Below, in pieces: positions 1 to 5,725 of a stretch of DNA of 5,753 nucleotides. Where the stretch lies: positions 1-5,753 of the forward strand of contig JAJUJN010000143.1 in the NCBI GenBank assembly GCA_029265335.1, in the 5' to 3' direction. The DNA comes from Alcaligenaceae bacterium (GTDB lineage: Bacteria > Pseudomonadota > Gammaproteobacteria > Burkholderiales > Burkholderiaceae_B). Below the pieces are notes generated by a model. The model saw nothing but the letters and a program-made list of their open reading frames with translations, was not told the DNA's origin and did not search any database. Position numbers and translations under genes: made by a program. Position 1 is the stretch's first letter. Each line of letters begins with the position of its first letter.

Positions 1-379
1 CCATGCGCGCTTCGAGCCAGGCCAGATGATCGACTTCTTCTTGTGCGGCGTCGTGCAACAGCTGGCGCGTGCTTTCGTCGCGTTCCAGGAGCGCCTGGCC
101 GCGATAGAGTGCTTGCGCGCACACTTCACCCACATGATTCACGCGCATCAGCCGGCCTGCCTCGCGTTGCTCGGCAAGCGAGAGCTCGCCTGGGGCCAAT
201 GCAGTTTGGTCGCCTTCGGCCGACGCATCGGGTAGTGCAAGCGCTGGCACTGTATCGGCCGGGTTGGGCCGTGAGGCGTGGGCGGCGCCAGCCAGTACCT
301 GCAGCGCGCGATTGGCTTCGGTGAGCAGGGGATCGAGCCAATGTTGGCGACGGAGATTGGAGGTGGTGGGAGCAACCAT
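1..379 (-). CDS. coq7: Coq7-type 3-demethoxyubiquinol 3-hydroxylase, N-terminal part (3' end outside window)
   Basis: Coq7 is a ferritin-like di-iron monooxygenase that performs the C6 hydroxylation of the demethoxyubiquinol ring in aerobic ubiquinone synthesis. It replaces the flavin enzyme UbiF in many Beta- and Alphaproteobacteria, and is a membrane-associated interfacial protein. The reverse strand reads MVAPTTSNLRRQHWLDPLL and stays open for 126 codons to the window edge. Residues 77-92 (LMRVNHVGEVCAQALY) carry the family's E-x6-Y block with iron ligand E85. Residues 114-118 (EEVDH) give the EExxH motif with ligands E115 and H118, followed by LAWLEAR. The second half of the four-helix bundle, with the second EExxH, lies outside; the full protein is usually a little over 200 residues. 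The ATG at 379 is chosen because an AGGAGA Shine-Dalgarno (391-386) sits 6 bases upstream. The region around residues 30-65 is a variable linker. The gene is divergent from the porin. The family call is very secure. Confidence 0.93.
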   Translation of the reverse strand, partial: MVAPTTSNLRRQHWLDPLLTEANRALQVLAGAAHASRPNPADTVPALALPDASAEGDQTALAPGELSLAEQREAGRLMRVNHVGEVCAQALYRGQALLERDESTRQLLHDAAQEEVDHLAWLEARM

Positions 380-475
380 GCCTGGTCTCCTGAGCTGGAT
401 AGTGGGTTGAAGCCTTGAGCGGCGCCGTTCGAACCCTTGCTCGTGCCGTGCGCCGCGGGCAAGGGCCATGGATCG

Positions 476-505
476 ATTGTAATTGTTGTGGCGTTGCAAC
501 GTAAA
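476..505 (-). promoter_or_regulatory. Candidate sigma70-type promoter for coq7
   Basis: Reading the minus strand, TTTACG (505-500, 4 of 6 matches to TTGACA) is followed after 18 bases by TACAAT (481-476, 5 of 6 matches to TATAAT). Transcription would begin near base 469 and leave a leader of about 90 bases before the coq7 ATG at 379. It lies in the most AT-rich part of the gap, on the correct strand. The -35 is weak, so this is a pattern match, not a demonstrated promoter. Confidence 0.35.
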
Positions 506-573
506 AGTTGTGCGGCAGATCTCAGATGATTGCTGCTTTGCAGAAAGTTTCATTCATGTTTCAGCCGCGCAGC

Positions 574-588
574 TTGAATATGTTTCAA
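574..588. repeat. 15-base inverted repeat TTGAA-N5-TTCAA, possible regulator site
   Basis: TTGAA (574-578) and TTCAA (584-588) form a perfect 5+5 inverted repeat around a 5-base spacer, TATGT. It lies about 125 bases upstream of the porin ATG and about 195 bases from the coq7 ATG. The size and symmetry fit a dimeric helix-turn-helix regulator, and the spacer interval resembles the T-N11-A architecture used by LysR-type regulators. A 5-base arm can occur by chance, so this is only suggestive. Confidence 0.25.
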
Positions 589-712
589 TTGGCAACGTTC
601 TCGGCGACCAGGGCGGTAGCTCGGCCCGTCGTCTCGTTAGCCCGGAGCGGGAACTTCACCGCTGGATCGACAAAGTCGGTACGGGCAGGTCTTTTGAAGG
701 AGTCAACGCGAC

Positions 713-1834
713 ATGCGTCCCATCACCCAATGGCTTGTGGCAGCCTTTCTGGCCACCTCAGCGATCAATGTTGCAGCGCAAGATAGCGTCACCTTGTATG
801 GCGTGATCGACGTCGGCGTCGGTGGCGGCAAAATGGCGGGTCGCCATTCGTCGCTTGGCATGGTGAGCGGTACGCATTACGGATCACGCTGGGGCCTGCG
901 GGGTCATGAAGATCTCGGTAATGGGATCGCTCTGAACTTTCGGCTCGAGAGCGGTTTCAGCGTAGCCACTGGCGACAAATTGCAGGGTGGGCGTTTGTTC
1001 GGTCGAGCCGCCTGGGTAGGAATCTCAGGTGATTTTGGTGAGTTTCGTGCCGGGCGGCAAAACGCGCCGGCAGCCGATTATTTCGCCTTTATCGACCCTT
1101 TCGAGGGGGGCTTCAATCAGGCCGCGCTGGCCTCCAGCTTCAACGCCTCGGCCACCAATCGTGCCAACAATATGATCAGCTACATTTCGCCGCAGTGGCA
1201 GGGTTTGCAAGGCGTCCTGGGCTATTCGTTCAACCGCGATGGGGGCGCAGCAGGAAGCGATCTGTCAGACCGGCTGTTGAGTTTGGCACTCACCTATGAT
1301 CGCAGTCCGTTCAAACTCGGAGCCACCTACGAGGCGGCATGGCTGGGTCGCGATACCACCTGGGGTCAACGCATGCGAGCGCTCGATCCGCAAGGCAAGT
1401 TGCGCGATCCCTACAACGTGCAGCTGGGTGGCTTGTACGATTTCGGGTCGGTGCGTGCCTCGGCGGCGTGGTCATACATGAAGCACGGCTATACCAATCC
1501 CGACATGGGCGACGACTTCGGCCTGCCCGGCGGGCCAACTTTTGGTACCGTGCGCGACTTCCCTGGCTCGCACGTCAATTCCTGGATGGTAGGCCTGTGG
1601 GTGGATGTGGCGCCTGCCACCACGGTGGTGGGCAGTTGGCAAATGAGTGATCCATCCAAGCACATGTTCGCCGGCACCCGTTCCCACAAACAGTACATCT
1701 ACAGTGTGGGAGCTCTCCACGATCTGTCGCCGCGCACCGGTCTTTACGCTTACTATTCCTATGCCGACCAGGCCTGGTTCGATTCATCCTGGTATAGCCA
1801 CCAGTATGCGGTGGGCTTGCGGCATATGTTCTGA
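713..1834 (+). CDS. Gram-negative general porin (Porin_4/OmpC-like, Burkholderiales type)
   Basis: This gene encodes a trimeric outer-membrane beta-barrel for passive diffusion of small hydrophilic solutes. Its 373 residues match the usual length of the family. Residues 1-22 form a Sec signal peptide with a hydrophobic core (WLVAAFLA) and a likely cleavage after VAA, leaving a mature start QDSVTLYGVIDVGV, the classic first strand of Burkholderiales porins. Residues 58-82 contain the family block SRWGLRGHEDLGNGIALNF followed by RLESG. Residues 96-116 contain FGRAAWVGISGDFGEFRAGR, which leads into the constriction-loop region. The protein ends in the alternating pattern YAVGLRHMF, with the terminal phenylalanine recognised by the BAM assembly machinery. 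The ATG at 713 follows GAAGGAG (696-702) by 10 bases. It is monocistronic or upstream of the Liv operon; a separate leader with an apparent operator follows it. Substrate selectivity cannot be read from the sequence, but its position next to an importer hints at a shared substrate. Confidence 0.93.
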   Translation: MRPITQWLVAAFLATSAINVAAQDSVTLYGVIDVGVGGGKMAGRHSSLGMVSGTHYGSRWGLRGHEDLGNGIALNFRLESGFSVATGDKLQGGRLFGRAAWVGISGDFGEFRAGRQNAPAADYFAFIDPFEGGFNQAALASSFNASATNRANNMISYISPQWQGLQGVLGYSFNRDGGAAGSDLSDRLLSLALTYDRSPFKLGATYEAAWLGRDTTWGQRMRALDPQGKLRDPYNVQLGGLYDFGSVRASAAWSYMKHGYTNPDMGDDFGLPGGPTFGTVRDFPGSHVNSWMVGLWVDVAPATTVVGSWQMSDPSKHMFAGTRSHKQYIYSVGALHDLSPRTGLYAYYSYADQAWFDSSWYSHQYAVGLRHMF

Positions 1835-1889
1835 TGGTTCCACAGCACTGGCTCTACGGGGTTTTTTCGATTGCACCGCGCAGGCGAGC

Positions 1890-1908
1890 TGTATACCATC
1901 TGTATACC
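1890..1908. promoter_or_regulatory. Twin TGTATACC elements, probable operator of the Liv-type operon
   Basis: Two identical copies of TGTATACC occur at 1890-1897 and 1901-1908, an 11-base period that places them on the same face of the helix. Each contains the palindrome GTATAC; on the other strand the pair reads as two GGTATA repeats. TGTATAC-type palindromes are known targets of FCD-class GntR repressors (for example the TTGTATACAA-like sites of MdcY), and GGTATA repeats are the target of NanR. The first TATACC (1892-1897) could also act as a -10 box behind TTGCAC (1871-1876), although the 15-base spacing is short. The site lies 35 bases before the binding-protein ATG, a position suited to repression. 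No regulator gene is in the window, so the regulator class is inference. Confidence 0.5.
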
Positions 1909-1943
1909 TTGAGTTGTTCGTCTGCATAACCATCGGAGACACC

Positions 1944-3119
1944 ATGAACAAGCGAACTTTTGCCAAGAGCCTGTTGCTGTGCGCCACGCTGGGTTGGGCC
2001 GGCCTCACGGTGGCCCAGGAACCCTTTAAAATCGGTCTCATCGTGCCCATGACCGGGCCGTTTGCCACTACCGGCCGACAGATCGAATCCAACGCCAAGC
2101 TTTATATGGCGCAGCATGGCGATACCGTGGCGGGTCGCAAGATTGAGCTCATCGTTCAAGACGACGGCGCAGTGGCCGACACCACCCGCCGTCTGGCGCA
2201 AGAGCTCATCGTTAACGAGAAGGTCGACGTCATTGCCGGGCTCGGCCTCACCCCGCTCGCGCTGGCTGTGGCGCCGCTGGCCACGCGTTCGCAAACGCCG
2301 GCGATCGTGATGGGTGCGGCCACGGCCACCATCACCGAGGCCTCGCCATTCATCGTGCGTTCCGGCTTCACCCTGCCTCAGGTCACCGAACCCATGGCGC
2401 AGTGGGCCGCCGAAAACGACATCAACACGGTGGTCACGCTGGTCTCCGATTACGGTCCTGGCCTCGACGCCGAAGCCGCCTTCAAAAAGCGCTTTACCGA
2501 AGCGGGCGGAGAAGTGATCGATTCGCTGCGCGTGCCGATGGCCAACCCCGATTTCGCCCCCTTCCTGCAGCGCGTGCGCGATGAATCCCCCGACGCCGTG
2601 TTTGTTTTCGTGCCTTCCGGCATTGGTTCGGCCTTCATGAAACAGTTCGAAAGCCGTGGGTTGTCCGAGGCGGGCATTCAGCTCATCGCCACCGGCGACG
2701 TCACCGACGACGACCTTCTCAATGGCATGGGCGAGGTCGCGCTGGGCGTGGTCACCACCCACCATTATTCTGCGGCGCACGATTCCGAGCTCAACCGCGA
2801 GTATGTGGCGGCCTTCAAAGAGTCGGCTGGCATGCGGCCCAACTTCCATGGGGTGGGCGGCTACGATGGCATGCATCTCATCTATCAGGCGCTCGAAGCC
2901 ACCGGCGGTGAAGGCGGCGGCAAGGCGCTGGTGGAAGCCATGAAAGGCCTGTCGTTCGAAAGCCCCCGCGGCCCCATCACCATCGATCCCGAAACGCGCG
3001 ACGTCATCCAGAACGTCTATGTGCGCAAGGTAGAAATGGTCGATGGTGAGCTCTACAACGTGGAGTTCGACGCCTATGAAGCGGTGAAAGACCCGGTGAA
3101 AGCAGCCAAGGCTTCGTGA
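1944..3119 (+). CDS. Branched-chain amino acid-type ABC transporter periplasmic substrate-binding protein
   Basis: This is a type I periplasmic binding protein (Peripla_BP_6, LivJ/LivK-like) that captures ligand between two Rossmann-like lobes and hands it to LivH/LivM. It has 391 residues, typical of the family. The signal peptide is residues 1-24 (MNKRTFAK, then a hydrophobic stretch ending LTVA) with a likely cleavage before QEPFKIG. The first-strand signature IGLIVPMTGPFATTG spans 30-44, and VQDDGAVADTTR (71-82) matches the family's conserved D-x-x-x-x-x-T stretch. AGLGLTPLAL (98-107) and GAATATITEASPF (124-136) are the places where the LivJ fold holds the ligand carboxylate. SDYGPGLD (168-175) is the hinge/second-lobe motif. 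GDVTDDDLL (251-259) replaces the LivJ segment that binds the amino group. The ATG at 1944 is preceded by CGGAG (1934-1938). The same frame is open further upstream, but that part overlaps the porin and lacks a signal peptide. The ligand is unassigned; amino acid, amide or carboxylate are all possible. Confidence 0.92.
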   Translation: MNKRTFAKSLLLCATLGWAGLTVAQEPFKIGLIVPMTGPFATTGRQIESNAKLYMAQHGDTVAGRKIELIVQDDGAVADTTRRLAQELIVNEKVDVIAGLGLTPLALAVAPLATRSQTPAIVMGAATATITEASPFIVRSGFTLPQVTEPMAQWAAENDINTVVTLVSDYGPGLDAEAAFKKRFTEAGGEVIDSLRVPMANPDFAPFLQRVRDESPDAVFVFVPSGIGSAFMKQFESRGLSEAGIQLIATGDVTDDDLLNGMGEVALGVVTTHHYSAAHDSELNREYVAAFKESAGMRPNFHGVGGYDGMHLIYQALEATGGEGGGKALVEAMKGLSFESPRGPITIDPETRDVIQNVYVRKVEMVDGELYNVEFDAYEAVKDPVKAAKAS

Positions 3120-3130
3120 TTCTGGCAGCA

Positions 3131-3146
3131 GGGAGGGCGAACGCCC
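3131..3146 (+). promoter_or_regulatory. livH ribosome-binding site overlapped by a small GC-rich hairpin
   Basis: The purine-rich GGGAGG (3131-3136) is the apparent Shine-Dalgarno of livH, 11 bases before its ATG. Its last bases overlap the 5' arm of a short stem, GGGC (3135-3138) with GCCC (3143-3146) around a GAAC loop, which ends one base before the start codon. If formed, this stem would compete with ribosome loading or shorten the effective spacing. It is only 4 base pairs, so the effect may be modest or absent. Confidence 0.35.
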
Positions 3147-3147
3147 C

Positions 3148-4005
3148 ATGATCACCATCTTGTTCGACGGCGTCGCCTACGGCATGTTGCTGTTCGTCAT
3201 GGCTTGCGGCCTGGCAGTCACCATGGGCCTCATGAACTTCGCCAACCTGGCGCACGGCGCCTTTGCCATGGCGGGCGGCTACCTCACCGTGGTGTTCACC
3301 ACGCAGTGGGGGGTGCCCTTCCTGCTCACCTTGCCGGTGGCCTTCGTATTTGCCGCCTTGCTGGGTCTCATTCTGGAGCCCACGCTCTATCGCTCGTTGT
3401 ACGGGCGCTCGCACCTCGACCAGGTGCTGTTCACCATCGGTCTGGTGTTCATGTCGATTGCCGTCATCGACTACTTCTTCGGCGCGTCGCAGCAGTTCGT
3501 GCGCTTGCCCGAGTTCCTGCGTGGACGCATCGAGATCATGGGCGTTACCGTGGGCACCTACCGCCTGTTCATCATTGCTATCTGCAGTGTGCTGGTTCTG
3601 GCGCTGCAGCTGGTGCTGTCACGCACGCGTTTCGGCAGCCGGCTGCGGGCGGCGGTAGACGACCCCAACGTGGCGGCGGGGCTGGGTATTCCGGTCAATC
3701 GCATTTTTCTGCTCACCTTTGCTTTCGGTTCGGGCCTGGCCGGCCTGGGCGGCGCCCTCGGCGCCGAATTGCTCGGTCTCGACCCGTGGTTTCCGCTCAA
3801 GTTCATCATCTACTTTCTGATCGTGGTGGTGGTGGGTGGCACCTCATCCATTGCCGGGCCGCTGGGGGCTGCTCTGCTCCTGGGCATCGCCGACGTGGCC
3901 GGCAAGTATTACATTCCGCAGTTCGGCGCCTTCATCATCTATGTGGTGATGGTGGTCGTGCTGCTTTGGCGGCCCCAGGGCCTGTTCGTTCGGGGGCGGC
4001 GATGA
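3148..4005 (+). CDS. livH: Branched-chain amino acid-type ABC transporter permease LivH
   Basis: One of two non-identical inner-membrane permeases that form the channel of a HAAT/Liv-type importer. Its 285 residues are close to the family norm of about 290. The LivH signature GLMNFANLAHGAFAMAGGY (27-45) is present. The cytoplasmic ATPase-contact region FGSRLRAAVDDPNVAAGLGI (162-181) is the EAA-like loop of this family. GGTSSIAGPLGAALLLG (230-246) precedes the last membrane segments, and the C-terminus WRPQGLFVRGRR (274-285) is typical. By eye there are about eight hydrophobic segments, roughly at 10-30, 33-50, 56-77, 93-113, 138-158, 185-208, 215-250 (possibly two) and 260-275. The gene starts 28 bases after the binding-protein stop, and its TGA overlaps the livM ATG as ATGA (4002-4005), so it is translationally coupled to livM. 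Family assignment is secure; substrate is not. Confidence 0.95.
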   Translation: MITILFDGVAYGMLLFVMACGLAVTMGLMNFANLAHGAFAMAGGYLTVVFTTQWGVPFLLTLPVAFVFAALLGLILEPTLYRSLYGRSHLDQVLFTIGLVFMSIAVIDYFFGASQQFVRLPEFLRGRIEIMGVTVGTYRLFIIAICSVLVLALQLVLSRTRFGSRLRAAVDDPNVAAGLGIPVNRIFLLTFAFGSGLAGLGGALGAELLGLDPWFPLKFIIYFLIVVVVGGTSSIAGPLGAALLLGIADVAGKYYIPQFGAFIIYVVMVVVLLWRPQGLFVRGRR

Positions 4006-4979
4006 CAGCGGTGCGCTTGGCCGGCTCGCGGGTTCGCGGCGCCGAGATCGTTTTTTGGGTGCTGGCCGTGTTGGTGCTGTGGTTCTGGCCCCAGCATGCC
4101 GCGCTCTGGACGGAAGTCGCTATCCTGGCGCTGTTCGCGCTGTCGCTCGACCTCATCCTGGGTTATGGCGGTATTGTGTCGCTGGGGCACGCGGCCTATT
4201 TCGGCTTTGGCGCCTATGTGGCCGGCCTGTTCGCCATTCATATTTCGCCCGAGCCGCTCACCGGTCTGGTGGTGGCCGCCGTGGCCGCTGCCGTGTTGGG
4301 CGCCATTACCAGCGTGCTGGTTTTGCGTGGCTCCGACCTCACCCGGCTCATGGTCACGCTGGCCGTAGGGCTCATTCTTTTCGAGATCGCCAACCGCTTT
4401 GCGGGGCTGACGGGAGGCGCAGACGGCCTGCCGGGCATATTCAACGATCCCATTTTTGGTCGCTTCGATTTTGACCTCGCAGGCCGCACGGGCAGCTGGT
4501 ATGCCTTCATCGTGCTCTTCCTGCTGTTCGCTATCGCTCGTCGGCTCACTCGTTCTCCTTTCGGCGTGGGCCTCGAGGCCATTCGCGACAACCGTCTGCG
4601 GGCCACCGCCATTGGGATTCCCGTGAATCTCCGTCTGGCCATCATTTACACGGTCGCGGCGGCGTATGCCGGTGCCGCCGGGGCCTTGCTCACCCAAACC
4701 ACGGGCTTTGCTTCGCTCGATGTGCTGTCGTTCGATCGGTCGGCCGAAGTGCTGCTGGCTTTGGTGCTGGGTGGCACCGGTTACCTCTATGGTGGGCTCA
4801 TCGGCGCCATCATTTTCGTGCTGATGCACGACATCCTGTCGTCGATCACCCCGCAGTACTGGCAGTTCTGGATGGGGCTGGCGCTGGTGGTCATCGTGCT
4901 CGTGGGGCGCGACCGCCTCTATATGGGAGTATTCCGCGCGGTCACCCGCCTGGTGCCCAGGCGTTGGAGGCAGCCATGA
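4002..4979 (+). CDS. livM: Branched-chain amino acid-type ABC transporter permease LivM
   Basis: Second permease of the importer, partner of LivH in the inner membrane. It is 325 residues long, typical for LivM. The short N-terminal cytoplasmic tail (MTAVRLAGSRVRG) leads into a first hydrophobic segment (15-30). The hallmark GYGGIVSLGHAAYFGFGAY spans 54-72. GLTGGADGLPGI (135-146) is the family's periplasmic loop motif. FGVGLEAIRDNRLRATAIGI (187-206) is the EAA-like coupling loop that docks on LivG/LivF. LVLGGTGYLYGGLIGA (254-269) precedes the last membrane spans, and the C-terminus is strongly basic (LVPRRWRQP). The ATG at 4002 is chosen because it overlaps the livH stop (ATGA) and gives the standard N-terminus. 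The frame stays open for almost 800 bases upstream inside livH, but that translation has no membrane character and is a high-GC artefact. Its own TGA overlaps the livG ATG in the same ATGA manner. Confidence 0.95.
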   Translation: MTAVRLAGSRVRGAEIVFWVLAVLVLWFWPQHAALWTEVAILALFALSLDLILGYGGIVSLGHAAYFGFGAYVAGLFAIHISPEPLTGLVVAAVAAAVLGAITSVLVLRGSDLTRLMVTLAVGLILFEIANRFAGLTGGADGLPGIFNDPIFGRFDFDLAGRTGSWYAFIVLFLLFAIARRLTRSPFGVGLEAIRDNRLRATAIGIPVNLRLAIIYTVAAAYAGAAGALLTQTTGFASLDVLSFDRSAEVLLALVLGGTGYLYGGLIGAIIFVLMHDILSSITPQYWQFWMGLALVVIVLVGRDRLYMGVFRAVTRLVPRRWRQP

Positions 4980-5725
4980 GCCCTGCGCTGCAAACCCACA
5001 ACCTGGTCAAGCGCTTTGGCGGCATCGTGGCCACCAACGATGTCAGTCTGCGGGTAGAAACTGGCGCCCGACACGCGCTCATCGGCCCCAACGGCGCGGG
5101 CAAAACCACCCTGGTCAACCTGCTCACCGGCGTGCTCACGCCCTCGGAGGGCAGAGTGGAGCTGGCCGGCACCGACATCACCCGCCTGCCGGCGCATCAG
5201 CGTGCGCGGCGCGGCCTGATGCGAACCTTTCAGATCAATCAACTGTTTGCCCAGCTCACTCCGCTCGAAACCGTGTCTTTGGTAATTGCACAACGTGAGG
5301 GCGCCGGTGGTCGCTGGTGGCAGGCCATTGATCGCAACGCCGTTTGGCGCAACGAAGCCCTGGCCCTGCTCGATCAACTGCATTTGGGCGACGTCGCAGA
5401 TCTGGCCACCGCTGAGCTACCGTATGGCAAGCGACGACTGTTGGAAATCGCCGTGGCCCTGGCCGGCCGCCCCAGCGTGCTGCTGCTCGACGAGCCCATG
5501 GCGGGCGTGCCCACCAGCGAATCGCGCGAGATCCTCCAAACCCTGGCCGAACTGCCGGCCAACGTGACAGTGCTGTTGATCGAGCACGATATGAATCTTG
5601 TCTTCCGGTTCGCCACGCAGGTGTCGGTGCTGGTCAACGGGGCGTTGTTCGCTCAAGGCGAACCCGACGCCATTGCCGCCGACGAACGCGTGCGCAACGT
5701 GTATCTGGGGCAGGCTCATGAGTGA
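4976..5725 (+). CDS. livG: Branched-chain amino acid-type ABC transporter ATP-binding protein LivG
   Basis: Cytoplasmic ATPase that, with LivF, powers the importer. Its 249 residues fit LivG, usually about 255. Walker A is GPNGAGKTT (37-45), the Q-loop is RTFQ (83-86), the ABC signature is LPYGKRRLLEIA (148-159), Walker B is VLLLDEP (168-174) with D172 and catalytic E173, and the switch histidine is H204 in LLIEHDM. The D-loop region AGVPTSES (176-183) replaces the commoner AGLNPxE. The signature helix has KRR where LivG usually has QQR, but the glycine is retained, so the protein should be functional. The ATG at 4976 is chosen because GGAGG (4966-4970) lies 5 bases upstream and the ATG overlaps the livM stop. 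A TTG at 4964 in the same frame would add only four residues and would swallow the Shine-Dalgarno. The C-terminus overlaps the livF start by 8 bases. Confidence 0.95.
   Translation: MSPALQTHNLVKRFGGIVATNDVSLRVETGARHALIGPNGAGKTTLVNLLTGVLTPSEGRVELAGTDITRLPAHQRARRGLMRTFQINQLFAQLTPLETVSLVIAQREGAGGRWWQAIDRNAVWRNEALALLDQLHLGDVADLATAELPYGKRRLLEIAVALAGRPSVLLLDEPMAGVPTSESREILQTLAELPANVTVLLIEHDMNLVFRFATQVSVLVNGALFAQGEPDAIAADERVRNVYLGQAHE

Larger units (their letters stand above)
380..712. other. Divergent non-coding control region between coq7 and the porin gene
   Basis: This gap of 333 bases separates two divergently transcribed genes. Short open frames cross it, but none has a convincing start signal or recognisable protein, so I treat it as regulatory. 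Bases 476-600 are clearly more AT-rich than the flanking coding DNA. They hold the candidate coq7 promoter, a GTTGCAAC palindrome (493-500) and a TTGAA-N5-TTCAA inverted repeat (574-588). The porin-proximal part contains three very short potential stems: GGGC/GCCC at 611-614 and 624-627, CCCG/CGGG at 641-644 and 648-651, and CGAC/GTCG at 668-671 and 675-678. The porin Shine-Dalgarno GAAGGAG lies at 696-702. I could not find a well-spaced sigma70 promoter for the porin. TTGGCA (589-594) resembles a -35 box but has no matching -10, so the porin promoter may be activator-dependent or of another sigma class. Confidence 0.6.

Noticed and set aside
611..678. Three 4-base-pair stems in the porin leader, considered as a riboswitch or structured element
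   Set aside because: Such short stems are expected by chance in GC-rich DNA, and no known riboswitch core is visible.
483..806. Small plus-strand open frames in the coq7-porin gap (starting at 483 and 508)
   Set aside because: They run out of frame into the porin gene, have no convincing ribosome-binding site and show no recognisable protein features.
1845..1867. Possible rho-independent terminator after the porin (GGGG followed by a six-T run)
   Set aside because: The T run at 1862-1867 is present, but I could not draw a stem of more than 3-4 pairs before it, so it is not called.
1647..1943. In-frame N-terminal extension of the binding protein starting within the porin gene
   Set aside because: It would overlap the porin C-terminus and bury the Sec signal peptide; the ATG at 1944 has its own ribosome-binding site and starts an exact signal peptide.
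1854..3158. Long minus-strand open frame (434 codons) antisense to the binding-protein gene
   Set aside because: It mirrors the codon bias of the plus-strand gene, is rich in H, R and G without domain or membrane pattern, and covers a gene with clear signal peptide and family motifs.
3204..4001. Open frame upstream of and in frame with livM, giving an apparent 591-residue protein
   Set aside because: The upstream part is a shifted-frame translation of livH, with R/G/H-rich low-sense residues. The real livM start is the ATG overlapping the livH stop.
3939..4829. Minus-strand open frame (296 codons) antisense to livM
   Set aside because: Highly polar Q/H/R/G-rich shadow translation with no ribosome-binding site or recognisable fold; livM on the plus strand is unambiguous.
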